A program made the position numbers and the translations under genes. From Saccharibacillus soli (GTDB taxonomy: Bacteria; Bacillota; Bacilli; Paenibacillales; Paenibacillaceae): 64,000 nt of DNA. The stretch covers positions 186,001 to 250,000 of the forward strand of contig NIOB01000006.1 in NCBI GenBank assembly GCA_002189105.1, given 5' to 3'. Positions within the stretch are counted from its first letter, which is position 1; each line of letters starts with the position of its first letter. The notes beneath the pieces were generated by a model, which was not told the DNA's origin, ran no database searches, and worked only from the letters and a program-made list of their open reading frames with translations. Positions 43,430 to 52,895 of this stretch are shown here, piece after piece.

Positions 43430-44539
43430 CTAGATCAGCTTCTCCGGGTTCAGCCCTAGTAGAGAGTCCAACACGAAACGGCCGTCCTTGCTCACCTGCA
43501 CATCATCAAAATAAATCTCACCGCCGCCAAATTCCTCTTTCATCAGCAGCACGATGTCCCAGTGGATGTCCGATGTATTCCCGTTATCCGCGTTCTCATA
43601 AGCTTGTCCCAGCGCAAAATGGATGCTGCCGTTGATCTTCTCATCGAAGCCGATGTCATTCATCACCCGGTTGATGAACGGATTTGTCCCGATGGCAAAC
43701 TCGCCAATAAATCGGGAACCTTCGTCGGTATTCAGCAGTTCGTTCAGCTTCGTCTGGTTATCGCTGCGGCAGGATACAATTTTTCCTTGCTCAAAAGTGA
43801 AGGATAGATCGCCAAAGCTTTGTCCCAGATAGGAAGAACGGGTGTTGAACGTGATCGTTCCCTCTACCGAATCTCGAACCGGAGCGGTATAGACCTCACC
43901 GTCGGGCAGATTAACCCTGCCATCGCATTTGATCGCCGGAATCCCTTTGACCGAAAAACGCAGGTCTGTACCCGGAGCCACAATTCGTACCGTCTGGGTC
44001 TGGCTGAGAAGTTCGACCAGTGGGTCCATGGCAGCCGACATCCGGCCATAATCCATCGTGCAGGTATCATACAGAAATTGCGTATAGGCTTGGGTACTCA
44101 TCTCGGCCAGCTGGGCATAGGCTTTGGTCGGGTAGTTGAACAAAATCCATTTTTTCTTCGTTTGTTCGTTGGTGACGGGTTTGTACCATTTGCGGTAAGC
44201 ATCGCGTTTGGCAGCCGGCACGTCCGCATATTCCGATACATTGTTTTCGCCCAGAATGATAACCACGGCGTCCATACGCTTCATCTGTTCGAGTTTCATC
44301 GCGGCATCGAGCTTAAATTGTTCTTCGCTGCCGCTTAGCATCATCTGCCGGTTAACGGCATAATCCGCATAATCTATGAAGGCATGACCGCCTGCTGCAT
44401 GAATTTCATCGATAAAAGGGGCGAGGATCTCGGCGTCATGGGCGTCCATCGCGCGGATCAATACATTCTCCCCTGGCTGTACATTCGCTGAATAATGCAC
44501 CACTGTGCGTGCAAGCTGCTGTAATCTCGGATCTGTCAT
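43430..44539 (-). CDS. Aminopeptidase, M29 family (AmpS/PepS-like)
   Basis: A 369-residue metallo-aminopeptidase of the M29 (thermophilic aminopeptidase) family. Metal ligands are expected in FIGEFAIGTNP, IHFALGQAYE and DIHWDIVLLM, all present. Length is slightly below the usual ~410 but both N- and C-terminal domains are recognisable. Cytosolic, broad peptide trimming. GGAGGAA precedes the ATG. It stands between two cellulase paralogues on the same strand but has its own terminator. Confidence 0.92.
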   Translation of the reverse strand: MTDPRLQQLARTVVHYSANVQPGENVLIRAMDAHDAEILAPFIDEIHAAGGHAFIDYADYAVNRQMMLSGSEEQFKLDAAMKLEQMKRMDAVVIILGENNVSEYADVPAAKRDAYRKWYKPVTNEQTKKKWILFNYPTKAYAQLAEMSTQAYTQFLYDTCTMDYGRMSAAMDPLVELLSQTQTVRIVAPGTDLRFSVKGIPAIKCDGRVNLPDGEVYTAPVRDSVEGTITFNTRSSYLGQSFGDLSFTFEQGKIVSCRSDNQTKLNELLNTDEGSRFIGEFAIGTNPFINRVMNDIGFDEKINGSIHFALGQAYENADNGNTSDIHWDIVLLMKEEFGGGEIYFDDVQVSKDGRFVLDSLLGLNPEKLI

Positions 44540-44616
44540 GAAAAAAGTTCCTCCTGGTATTCCGGCTTATGGCCTAATCATAATGGAAAACCCACAAGTT
44601 GTCTCCCGGCAAAAAG

Positions 44617-44651
44617 AAAACCGCCCGGCACCGGAAATGGGTGCGGGCGGT
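44617..44651 (-). terminator. Terminator of cellulase gene B
   Basis: ACCGCCC with GGGCGGT plus inner GCACC/GGTGC pairing with one bulge; T-run on the minus strand. Confidence 0.8.
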
Positions 44652-44706
44652 CGCTTTTCAGACAGGAGAGAAGCGCAGTCGGGCATCCAGCCCGTTCTTG
44701 TCACGA

Positions 44707-46419
44707 TTAGGGAGTCATCGGCTGACCGCTGACATTCGTACCCGTTTTCGTAATCGTATACGTCAGTTTGTCGCCGCTCCAGAAGTAGAAGGTCAACGTG
44801 ACCGGCTCACCGTCTCGCAGTGTGTCAAGCAGAGCGGGGCGCAGAATGATCTTGCTGTTGGCGTAATCTGGGCTGAAAGTGGATTCAAATTCCTTGAACG
44901 AAGTCCAGTCGTTGGGGCCCGCATTACCGCCCGAAGCGTATACGGCCTCCATGGTGGCCAGCTTGTCTCCGCCGAACTCCGTTGGAATGGCAAAATCAGC
45001 CGCTGCGCCGCTTGATGCCTGAAGCACTGGCTTCTGGTGGACAGTCACATAGAAGTTCCAGTCCGGGCCTTTGGTAAATCCAGCCGTCAGCACCGCATTA
45101 ATGCCCAGTTTGCCGGAAGTCGTCAGACGCTCCAGCGCAGCCCGAGGAAGGGTAAGAATCTCACCGTTCAGCTGATAATCTTTGCCTCGCGTTAGACGTT
45201 TGCCATCTGCTTTGAGCGAAGTCAGTTTGTTGCCGTTCAGCTGCATCTGAATGGTGCGATCGGTGACGGCTTCTCCTTGACGCAGATAGATCAGATCGGA
45301 TTCCGCCACGGAAGAGCGCTGCTTCTGGCCGGAACGAATGATCTCGTACAGTTCCGGATCAGACCATGTGTAGGCGGTGCGGTTAAAATGCTGTCCGTTA
45401 TCCCACCACATGCCGGTAATCTGTTTCTCGCGGATGTAGTAGGTGAGAAACTCGAAAAATTTCAGCTTTTCGCCCTGTTCGATGGTATTGGTATTTTTAT
45501 CGAAGCCCAGCAGCCCGTATTCACCAAGAATGACCGGAATTCCTTTGGCGACAAAAGTATTGTGTATATTATCGAAGGTAGTGGTGATGTCCTTCCGCGT
45601 CGTCTCGTCGAAGGTTGTAGTGCCTGCGATATTGACGCTGAACGGCCAGTAACCGTAGTAGTGAACGGTTGCGATCAAATTTTGATCCTCTTTGAGTTGT
45701 TCAAACGTTTTTGACAGGCCATTCATGCGCTCCTGAGTCGGTGACGTCTCAAGGGTAGGCAGAACAAGCGGGCGGGTCGCATTTTTGCCGCCGGAATCTC
45801 GAACAATCTGATGGAAAGACAGATTCAACTCGTCCAGCAGCTTCTGCGCCGTCGCTTCATCGGTCGTACCGCCCTCGGTGAAGCGAGGTTCATTGACGCT
45901 CTCAAAAGACACTTTGTCCGATTCATTTTTAAACCGTTCGGCGACCTGCTTCCAGATCGCGTTATAGCGAGCCAGCGTTGCGTCATGATCTCTCTCCATC
46001 TTGCTGATCCAGAGCCAGGAGTCATGATGGACATTCATCAGCACGTACAGATTCTCCGATCTGGCCCAGCCGACAACTTCCGCTACGCGATCAAGATACG
46101 CCGGATCGATTTTGTATTCGGGTGCCGGGCCAATGTGGTTATCCCAAGTGACGGGAATCCGGATGCTGTTGAAGCCTTGACGGGAGATTTGCTTGATGAG
46201 TTCCCGAGTGACACGCGGATTGCCCCAGGCGGTCTCGTCGGCTCCTACAGAATCCAACGTGTTGCCCAGGTTCCAGCCAGGCTGCATCTTGTCCACATAC
46301 GTCTGCATCTTACTTTTGGGCGCGGCGGCGGCAGGTGAGCTGGTCAACGGCAATAGGGCAAGCAGGAGCAGGACAGTCAGAACTACGCTGGCAGTGGATC
46401 TGAAGCGGCGTTTGAACAT
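44707..46419 (-). CDS. Secreted GH5 endoglucanase B with CBM-X2-like module
   Basis: A 570-residue secreted cellulase, paralogous over its full length to cellulase A. It has a signal peptide ending near SSPAAAA, GH5 motifs GWNLGNTLD and RIPVTWDNH, acid/base E177 in VNEPR and nucleophile E300 in LGEYG, then the same X2-like and terminal beta domains. AAGGAGG precedes the ATG. The two cellulases are on the same strand around an aminopeptidase gene, as expected from an old tandem duplication. A cre-like site lies 88 bases upstream. Confidence 0.93.
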   Translation of the reverse strand: MFKRRFRSTASVVLTVLLLLALLPLTSSPAAAAPKSKMQTYVDKMQPGWNLGNTLDSVGADETAWGNPRVTRELIKQISRQGFNSIRIPVTWDNHIGPAPEYKIDPAYLDRVAEVVGWARSENLYVLMNVHHDSWLWISKMERDHDATLARYNAIWKQVAERFKNESDKVSFESVNEPRFTEGGTTDEATAQKLLDELNLSFHQIVRDSGGKNATRPLVLPTLETSPTQERMNGLSKTFEQLKEDQNLIATVHYYGYWPFSVNIAGTTTFDETTRKDITTTFDNIHNTFVAKGIPVILGEYGLLGFDKNTNTIEQGEKLKFFEFLTYYIREKQITGMWWDNGQHFNRTAYTWSDPELYEIIRSGQKQRSSVAESDLIYLRQGEAVTDRTIQMQLNGNKLTSLKADGKRLTRGKDYQLNGEILTLPRAALERLTTSGKLGINAVLTAGFTKGPDWNFYVTVHQKPVLQASSGAAADFAIPTEFGGDKLATMEAVYASGGNAGPNDWTSFKEFESTFSPDYANSKIILRPALLDTLRDGEPVTLTFYFWSGDKLTYTITKTGTNVSGQPMTP

Positions 46420-46456
46420 GTGAACCTCCTTGGGTATGTAATAAAACTAGGCGTCA

Positions 46457-46472
46457 GGTTACTCTTGTAACC
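46457..46472. repeat. 16-bp palindrome before cellulase B
   Basis: GGTTAC-TCTT-GTAACC, nested in a wider inverted repeat with GTAATAAA and TTTATTATTAC at its flanks. A possible operator or 5' leader hairpin. Confidence 0.5.
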
Positions 46473-46506
46473 GCTTTATTATTACCCGACAGGCTCTCGG
46501 CTGAAC

Positions 46507-46520
46507 ATAAATCGTTATCA
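46507..46520. promoter_or_regulatory. CcpA cre-like site before cellulase B
   Basis: ATAAATCGTTATCA matches ten of twelve defined cre positions. Together with the site before cellulase A it suggests shared catabolite repression. Confidence 0.5.
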
Positions 46521-46687
46521 AAAATGAAAAAAATAAGCATATATGTAAATGATTCAGATTGGAAAAGAGATGGGATTTTTTCTGTGCTAGGGCTTTATAG
46601 ATCAAAAAAGGATGCCGATACTAAAAATATTGGAAATGAAAATCCATATTTTACTCTAGTTATCCAGTGGGGGAGCGTGCAGAAGAG

Positions 46688-48400
46688 ATGAAAAAAGCTA
46701 GATTTAATATAGGTGTGAAAATTGGTATCGGTTACGTCATCATCATTTTGGCTCTGGCGGCGGCAATTTTTGTCGTACGCGGTCAGATCGACAAGTTGGA
46801 GAAGGAAATGAACTTTGTTGCTGGTCACGATATGGAGGTTCATGATCGGGCCAATCAGATCGAGAAAAATGCTGTAGACATGGAAACCGGTCAGCGTGGA
46901 TTTATCATCACAGGCGAAGATAAATATTTGGCTCCTTACAATACAGGCAAAGCAGATTGGGAAGCGAATTATAAGGCTCTCTACGAACTGGTCGCTGATA
47001 ATCCCGCGCAGCAGGCCAAACTCGATGAGATTAAGAGCAAGATTGAAGAATGGATTCAGGTAGCAGGCGAAGCGACGATCTCCATGAAGCGTGCCGGAGA
47101 TTCGGCTGGTCTACAGCAGTTCTTCGTAGACGATCCAGGCAAACAGGACATGGATGCCTTCCGTCAGCTGGTGGGTACGTTTGCCGATACGGAGAAAGAG
47201 CTTACTGCCAAACGGGTCTTGGATCTGCATGAAAGCAATCAGACATTGAAAATTCTGTTGTTTGTTCTGCTAGGCATTGTGGTCGTGGTGGCCATGCTCC
47301 TGGCCTGGTTTATCTCTTCTCGTATCACTCGCAGCGTCAAGGCTGTCACTCGCACGATTGAAGAGATTGCTTCATCGGGCGGCGATCTGACCAAACGGAT
47401 TCACGTGAATACGCAAGATGAGATTCGTGATCTCGGTGAGGCGACCAATCTGCTGCTGGAGAGCCTTCAGCATATGATTCGTGACCTCAAGGATAACACG
47501 GTGCGTCTGACCGGCGCTTCGGCTTCGCTTCAGCAGGGCACGCAGGAGAATGCCCGTGCTGTTCAGGAAGTGACTCTGTCCATTCAGCGCGTAGCCGTAG
47601 GTTCGGAGCGGCAGGTCTCACAAACCGAAGAGATTAGCTCCGTGATGCGACAGACGATTGCCGGATTGGAAGAAGTTGCGGATGCCGCATCCGCTGTGGC
47701 AGGATTGGCCGACGAGACGCGTTCGATGGCGGCGGATGGTGAACATCGCATCAAGCAGAGCGTAAGTGAAGTGCAAAGCGTGGCGGATGCGTTCTCGACG
47801 ATTCGCGGCAGCGTATCGGAATTGGCCCAACGCTCGAATGAAGTGCTGTCCATTACCAGCTACATTTCGGAGACGTCCAGCCAGACAAACCTGCTGGCCT
47901 TGAACGCGGCTATTGAAGCGGCACGTGCGGGTGAACACGGCCTCGGCTTCAGTGTCGTCGCTTCCGAGATTCGCAAGTTGGCCGACCAATCTTCGCGTTC
48001 GACGGAAGAAATCAGCCGCATTATCATGGCGATGACTTCGGGAATTCGCAGCATTGTGGAGCTGGTGGAATCCAGCTCGGGCAACGTCGATCATGGCGTA
48101 GCTTCGCTGGATGAAGCCGGGACAGCCTTTGAAGCCATTGTAGACCGTATTGGCCTGCTCAGTGCCCAGGTTTCTGAAGTGGCGGCGAATGTGGAGCAGA
48201 TGTCTGCTGGTTCCAAGACGGTTGGAGATTCGGTTCTGGAGATCACCCGCGTAACGGAAGAGATGGCGGCACTGACGGAAGAAGTGTCGGCGATGAGCGA
48301 AGAACAGTCCGCATCGATGGTTGAGATGGAAGGAACGTCCGTCCGCTTGAAAGAGATGGCTGATTCGTTGTCCGATATTGTGGACAAGTTTAAGATCTAA
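46688..48400 (+). CDS. Methyl-accepting chemotaxis protein with CHASE3-like sensor
   Basis: A 570-residue chemoreceptor. Two membrane helices (about residues 10-30 and 190-212) enclose a helical sensor with the CHASE3 mark [18 protein letters not shown]; a HAMP domain follows and then the signalling domain with the conserved tip [20 protein letters not shown] and [18 protein letters not shown]. No C-terminal receptor pentapeptide is seen. The ATG at 46688 is chosen over a GTG at 46667 that lies in a GGGGGAG-like site. Ligand unknown. A terminator follows. Confidence 0.9.
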   Translation: MKKARFNIGVKIGIGYVIIILALAAAIFVVRGQIDKLEKEMNFVAGHDMEVHDRANQIEKNAVDMETGQRGFIITGEDKYLAPYNTGKADWEANYKALYELVADNPAQQAKLDEIKSKIEEWIQVAGEATISMKRAGDSAGLQQFFVDDPGKQDMDAFRQLVGTFADTEKELTAKRVLDLHESNQTLKILLFVLLGIVVVVAMLLAWFISSRITRSVKAVTRTIEEIASSGGDLTKRIHVNTQDEIRDLGEATNLLLESLQHMIRDLKDNTVRLTGASASLQQGTQENARAVQEVTLSIQRVAVGSERQVSQTEEISSVMRQTIAGLEEVADAASAVAGLADETRSMAADGEHRIKQSVSEVQSVADAFSTIRGSVSELAQRSNEVLSITSYISETSSQTNLLALNAAIEAARAGEHGLGFSVVASEIRKLADQSSRSTEEISRIIMAMTSGIRSIVELVESSSGNVDHGVASLDEAGTAFEAIVDRIGLLSAQVSEVAANVEQMSAGSKTVGDSVLEITRVTEEMAALTEEVSAMSEEQSASMVEMEGTSVRLKEMADSLSDIVDKFKI

Positions 48401-48426
48401 GGTCATGGATTTGGATAAGATATTGA

Positions 48427-48455
48427 AGCCTTCGGCATCAGCCGGAGGCTTTTTT
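48427..48455 (+). terminator. Terminator of the chemoreceptor gene
   Basis: A 10-bp stem with one G-T pair (48427-48436 with 48441-48450) followed by six T. Confidence 0.9.
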
Positions 48456-48565
48456 GCGTGGATAGATGGGATTTTGGCAAGAATTGGAAAGCTCATTGGC
48501 AGCTTGGAAAAGCAAGAAAGGTTCATCGGCTTCCCCAGACATTTGTTAGGATAGAAGCAGGATTT

Positions 48566-48589
48566 GGGATGAGGGGATGAGGGGATGAG
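48566..48589 (+). repeat. 8-bp tandem repeat, 3 copies, in the leader of the P-loop gene
   Basis: Three perfect copies of GGGATGAG end three bases before the ATG at 48593. Each copy holds an ATG, and each of the three ORFs so opened is three codons long, ending in a TGA that overlaps the next ATG. The array also supplies the GAGGGG ribosome-site-like sequence. Confidence 0.95.
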
Positions 48590-48592
48590 AAG

Positions 48593-49501
48593 ATGACACA
48601 GTCCAGGTTGATTCTGGTGGAAGGGCTGCCGGGTTCGGGCAAGACGACAACGGCAGCGACCGTAAGCCAACTGTTCAAACAGATGAAGCCAGAGCTGAAT
48701 ATCATTTATTATGAAGAAGGGCGGCTCGATCATCCGGCCGATTATGAGGGAGTCGCTTATCTGACGGAAGAAGAGTGGAGGCAGCTGCAAGCCAGGCTTC
48801 CGGAATGGATGAATATACTGGAGCGAAGCGAGCGAACACAAGCACGAATCGAAGCGAGAGGACATTTGTTGGCTTATCGTCGTATTCGTGAGCGTACCGG
48901 ACTTCCATTGCCGATCGAAGTAGAGCAGGCGATCGCGGGCAGGGATCTCTACGAGCTTCCCCTGGACCTGCACATGGAGCTTATGGTTGAGAATTGGCGG
49001 ACATTTGCGGCGAAGGCCGCAGACCAGGCGGAGGGGACCGTGTATCTGTTTGAATGCTGCTTTATCCAGAATCCAATCACGATGGCGATGATTCGATGCG
49101 GGGCCGAGCCGGAGGTGGCGATTGATTATGTCAAAAGGTTGGAAGCCGAAGTAGCCGGACTCTCGCCAATCGTTATTTACGTGGATCAGTCCGACCTGGA
49201 TCTTTCCTTTCGCAAAGCCGTATTGGAACGTCCACGGGAATGGTCGCAAGGATTCATGGATTATTATCTGAATCAGGGTTACGGAGCCGCGAATATCCGC
49301 CTTGCGCAGGGCGAGTCTTCCGAGCCGCTGAACCGCGAGTCCTCCATCACTGGCACAGTAGACGTGTTGAAGGCTCGTCGTATATGGGAAGAAGAGATTT
49401 TGAAGCGCCTGGAATGTCCGGTAGGCAAGCTGGACAATTCAGCGTACGATGAACAGGAGCGCGAGTACATATTGAAGAAAATATTAAGTGAGCTTTTTTA
49501 G
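48593..49501 (+). CDS. P-loop NTPase, kinase-like, function unknown
   Basis: A 302-residue soluble protein with a Walker A loop GLPGSGKTT near residues 11-19, after the strand RLILVE. The rest, with FECCFIQNPIT and IVIYVDQSDLD, suggests a nucleoside- or metabolite-kinase-like fold, but no family is certain. The start at 48593 follows an unusual 8-bp repeat. It lies 80 bases before the Nudix gene and may be co-transcribed with it. Confidence 0.75.
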   Translation: MTQSRLILVEGLPGSGKTTTAATVSQLFKQMKPELNIIYYEEGRLDHPADYEGVAYLTEEEWRQLQARLPEWMNILERSERTQARIEARGHLLAYRRIRERTGLPLPIEVEQAIAGRDLYELPLDLHMELMVENWRTFAAKAADQAEGTVYLFECCFIQNPITMAMIRCGAEPEVAIDYVKRLEAEVAGLSPIVIYVDQSDLDLSFRKAVLERPREWSQGFMDYYLNQGYGAANIRLAQGESSEPLNRESSITGTVDVLKARRIWEEEILKRLECPVGKLDNSAYDEQEREYILKKILSELF

Positions 49502-49580
49502 GACATAGCCTATACGCCAAAGCGTGACCGTTCAGACGGACAGCATAGACATGGCCAATAAGATCGAAAGGATGAAGGGA

Positions 49581-50045
49581 ATGGACAACCGGAAGGTATC
49601 GTTTATCGTCAATGTGGAAGGAGCCATCCATCGGGAAGGTCGCTGGCTGCTGATTCGCCGTGGAGCGGCGGAAGAACATGCGGCCGGTACGCTTGCGCTG
49701 GTTGGCGGCAAGGTGGAGGCGGGTGCGGAGGCTTTGGGGACCCGTGTGTTGGAAGAAACGCTGCGGCGTGAGATTCAGGAAGAGGTTGGCCTAAGCGTTG
49801 GGAAGTCCATGTTCTACTCGCACAGTACCTCATTTGTAACGGATCGGGGAGATGCCGTCATCAACGTTGTATTCGTCTGCGAGTGGATCGGCGGGGAAGC
49901 TCACGCGGCAAGTCCGGATGAGGTTGCCGAACTGCTCTGGCTGACCGCCGAAGAAGCGGCGGAGCAGATGGAACTGCCGGAATGGACCCGGGAGAGCCTG
50001 AAGCTGTCAGAGCAGATCATAACAACCCGAACAACAGAGAATTGA
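49581..50045 (+). CDS. Nudix hydrolase
   Basis: A 154-residue Nudix protein. The Nudix box begins GGKVEAG and ends RREIQEEVGL with a longer loop between than in the classical box; the catalytic Glu pair is present. Substrates are likely nucleoside diphosphate derivatives or damaged nucleotides. The ATG at 49581 has AAAGG nine bases upstream; the ATG at 49572 abuts that site and is less likely. It is 10 bases before the WYL regulator gene. Confidence 0.85.
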   Translation: MDNRKVSFIVNVEGAIHREGRWLLIRRGAAEEHAAGTLALVGGKVEAGAEALGTRVLEETLRREIQEEVGLSVGKSMFYSHSTSFVTDRGDAVINVVFVCEWIGGEAHAASPDEVAELLWLTAEEAAEQMELPEWTRESLKLSEQIITTRTTEN

Positions 50046-50055
50046 GGGTGAAGCC

Positions 50056-51006
50056 ATGAACAAGACCGACCGCCTCTTTGCCATCGTCTTGGAACTGCAG
50101 GGACGCAGCGTGGTCCGCGCGCAGGATCTGGCGCAGCTGTTCGAGACCAGCATCCGAACGATCTACCGCGACATCCAGGCGCTCTCTGAAGCAGGCGTTC
50201 CAATCTTTGGTTCGCCCGGGCAGGGATACTCGCTGCTGGAAGGCTATTTCCTGCCGCCGGTCAGCTTCACGGTGGAAGAGGCCGCCGCGCTGATTATCGG
50301 CGCCGATTTCGTCGAGCAGCGCTTCGACGAAGCGTACGGCCGCCACGCCCGCTTCGCGCGCGGCAAGATTGAGGCTCTCCTCCCGCCTGGCAAGCGGGAG
50401 GAGACCAAGCGGGTTCGGGAGAGCATCCGGATCATCCATCCGGAAGACCGCAAGAGCCTCGATCTGGAGCGCAGCCATATCGAGTTGATCCGCGGCGCTC
50501 TGTCCAGCGGCCGCAAGATGCGCTTCGACTACGCCGGGCGTCCCGACGGCGAACGGTCGAATCCGGAGCGGACGACCCGCACCGCAGCCCCATACGGGCT
50601 GGTGCTTCTCAACGGCCGCTGGATTCTGGTCGCGCATTGCGAACTGCGCGGAGCCATTCGCAACTTCCGGGTGTCGCGGATTCGACACCTTCAACTGACG
50701 AACGAGCCTTACGACATGCCGGCGGATTTCCGGCTGGAAGAATATGCGCCGGAAGACGACCGGCACATCCGGGTGAAACTGCTGTTCGACGCGGCGCTTG
50801 CAGGCCGCGTCGAACAGCAGCCGAACTTCTACACCGAATCCAGCGACTTGACCGCTGAAGGATATGAAGTCGATTACCGGGTACGCCGCCCGGAAGAACT
50901 GTTAAGCTGGATTCTCGGCTGGGGTTCCCGGGTGATCGTGCTGGAGCCGGAATCGCTCAAGGAGCGGGTAAGGCAGGAGATTGAAGAGATGGGGAAGCGC
51001 TATTAG
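50056..51006 (+). CDS. WYL-domain transcriptional regulator (YafY type)
   Basis: A 316-residue regulator with an N-terminal winged helix (RAQDLAQLFETSIRTIYRD), a WYL domain in the middle (AAPYGLVLLNGRWILVAHC, with the YGL and W residues) and a WCX-like C-terminal part. WYL domains bind small ligands or nucleic acids. It follows the Nudix gene by 10 bases with a GAGGGTGAAG site. It may regulate this operon or a distant one. Confidence 0.9.
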   Translation: MNKTDRLFAIVLELQGRSVVRAQDLAQLFETSIRTIYRDIQALSEAGVPIFGSPGQGYSLLEGYFLPPVSFTVEEAAALIIGADFVEQRFDEAYGRHARFARGKIEALLPPGKREETKRVRESIRIIHPEDRKSLDLERSHIELIRGALSSGRKMRFDYAGRPDGERSNPERTTRTAAPYGLVLLNGRWILVAHCELRGAIRNFRVSRIRHLQLTNEPYDMPADFRLEEYAPEDDRHIRVKLLFDAALAGRVEQQPNFYTESSDLTAEGYEVDYRVRRPEELLSWILGWGSRVIVLEPESLKERVRQEIEEMGKRY

Positions 51007-51018
51007 CCCACAACGCCC

Positions 51019-51059
51019 CAAAAGCCTTTCCCTACTCAACCGAGCGGGGAAAGGCTTTT
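51019..51059. terminator. Bidirectional terminator
   Basis: A perfect 13-bp stem (51020-51032 with 51047-51059) with A- and T-ends, between convergent genes. Confidence 0.9.
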
Positions 51060-51095
51060 CTACTTACCTATAAATCAAACCTTAATCAACCAACA

Positions 51096-52895
51096 TCAAC
51101 TCACACATTCACCCGCTTCCCGCTCCGCTCCATCCTTGCTCCACAGCTCCCGGAAATAGGCGCTGCGCTCCAGCAGTTCATCGAAGCGGCCTTGATCGAT
51201 CAGCTGTCCGCCGCGCATCAGCAGGATGCAGTCCACGCTGCGAATGGCGTGGAGGCGGTGGGCCACGATGATGAGGGTGCGATCATGGAAACGTTCCAGC
51301 ACCAGCTCCATGATCCGGCGCTCCGTGATGTTGTCGAGCGCCGATACCGGTTCATCGAGAATGACCATCTCGCGGCCCTGCGCCAGCACACGGGCGAACG
51401 CCAGGCGCTGCTTCTCACCGCCCGACAGCTTCATGCCGCGTTCACCAACGGGGGTGTCCAGCCCTTCGGGCAGACTGCGGACTTTGTCGCCCAGCAGGAC
51501 ATCGTCCAGAATGGTCATCAGCTGCTCATCTTCGGCCTTTTCATCGAAGACGAGATTGCCGCGCAGCGTATCGTCAAATACTGGAGCATCCTGCGAAATG
51601 TAAGACAGATGCGCATACAGGCTGTCGAGATGCAGCTTGTCGATGTCGATTCCATCCAGCGTCAGATGGCCGGAGTCCTTTTTTAACAGGCCCAGCATGA
51701 GTTTGACCAGAGTGGATTTCCCACTGCCGCTCAAGCCCACAATCGCCACGGAAGCTCCGGCGGGAATAGTGAACGAGACGTCGCGCAGCAGGAGAGAACC
51801 TGCGACCTCGCGGCTGGAATCATCGCCAGCGGCGTCTTTCGACTCAGAGGTTACAGATCCCGCTTTTTCTCCATAGCCGAAGCTCACTTGATCGAACACG
51901 ATCTCGCCGCGCAGTTGGGTGACAGGTGTTCCCTGTTCCAGGTTGGGATCGCTTGGCGCGTTCATGTATCGTTCAAACCGATCGTAAGTCAGCTTGTCCA
52001 GCTTGAAATCGACATACAGGACATTGAAGATGGCAATCGGTGAGTATACCTTGTCGATTAACAGCAGCAGAGCCAGCGTCACGCCAATTGTCGAATGTCC
52101 AGCGGCGACGTCACGGATGCCCAGCGCCAGTACAGCCAGTTTGATGAGAATGACCAGAATCTCAAACAAAGTGAAAAACGATTCGTGCACCATCCGAATC
52201 TGGACATTTTGCCGCACGATGTCGTCAACCGTTCCATTCAGCTTGTCGATCTCTCGTTTGTAGCGTCGGTTCAGCCGGAACACCACCAGTTCCATGAAGC
52301 CGCGCACGGAATATCGGGACAGCTTCTCCTGATTGGCCAGCAGCGATTCTTTTACCGCATAGAGATAACGCAGCAGCAGTCGGGTCACGACGAAGACGAT
52401 GACATATCCGCCAGCAACCACAAGCAGGATCGTTGGGCTGTAGAGGCCGATGAACAACATGCTGAACAGCATGGCAGGCAGCAGCTCGTAGAAGATGCGC
52501 AGATAGAAGCGGTGGACAATGCCGGTTCCGGCATGTGCGCCATTTTCGATGGTCTGGATCAGTTCGCCGGTGCCCAGATTGCGATAAGCCTGGTAATCCA
52601 TCCGCGAGATGCGGGAGAGCGCCGCCAGCTTGAGTTTTTCCATCAGGCTGCGGGGCAGTGCCGTCTCGGGATATTCAGCCGCGTAGCTCAATAATGCACA
52701 GATGGCCAGTGTAGCTCCATAGAGCAGAAGGGGACCGCCCATTTGACCCAGACCCGTGGATGAAGGAATGGAGTCCAGCAGACGTTGGAACGTATGAACG
52801 CTGTAAGCGCCGAAAAATTGCAGGGCGAAGCCGAGCAAGATGTAGAGCAGAATCAATTTGCGAAGCTGCATCGCAGAGGATTTGTATAGGGTCAT
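51096..52895 (-). CDS. ABC transporter, fused permease-ATPase (exporter type)
   Basis: A 599-residue half-transporter. Residues ~15-320 are a six-helix exporter membrane domain; the ATPase domain has Walker A GLSGSGKST, signature KLSGGEKQR, Walker B EMVILDEP and H-loop VAHR. A ~25-residue acidic insert (SVTSESKDAAGDDSSREV) lies before Walker A. It would act as a homodimer or with a partner outside the window; lipid, peptide or drug export are possible. The ATG at 52895 follows AAAGGCGG. The leader upstream is ~210 bases and structured. Confidence 0.87.
   Translation of the reverse strand: MTLYKSSAMQLRKLILLYILLGFALQFFGAYSVHTFQRLLDSIPSSTGLGQMGGPLLLYGATLAICALLSYAAEYPETALPRSLMEKLKLAALSRISRMDYQAYRNLGTGELIQTIENGAHAGTGIVHRFYLRIFYELLPAMLFSMLFIGLYSPTILLVVAGGYVIVFVVTRLLLRYLYAVKESLLANQEKLSRYSVRGFMELVVFRLNRRYKREIDKLNGTVDDIVRQNVQIRMVHESFFTLFEILVILIKLAVLALGIRDVAAGHSTIGVTLALLLLIDKVYSPIAIFNVLYVDFKLDKLTYDRFERYMNAPSDPNLEQGTPVTQLRGEIVFDQVSFGYGEKAGSVTSESKDAAGDDSSREVAGSLLLRDVSFTIPAGASVAIVGLSGSGKSTLVKLMLGLLKKDSGHLTLDGIDIDKLHLDSLYAHLSYISQDAPVFDDTLRGNLVFDEKAEDEQLMTILDDVLLGDKVRSLPEGLDTPVGERGMKLSGGEKQRLAFARVLAQGREMVILDEPVSALDNITERRIMELVLERFHDRTLIIVAHRLHAIRSVDCILLMRGGQLIDQGRFDELLERSAYFRELWSKDGAEREAGECVS

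Noticed and set aside
47618-49249. 543-codon minus-strand ORF across the chemoreceptor end and P-loop gene
   Set aside because: It spans two well-supported plus-strand genes and their terminator; rich in His and Arg as typical of antisense frames.
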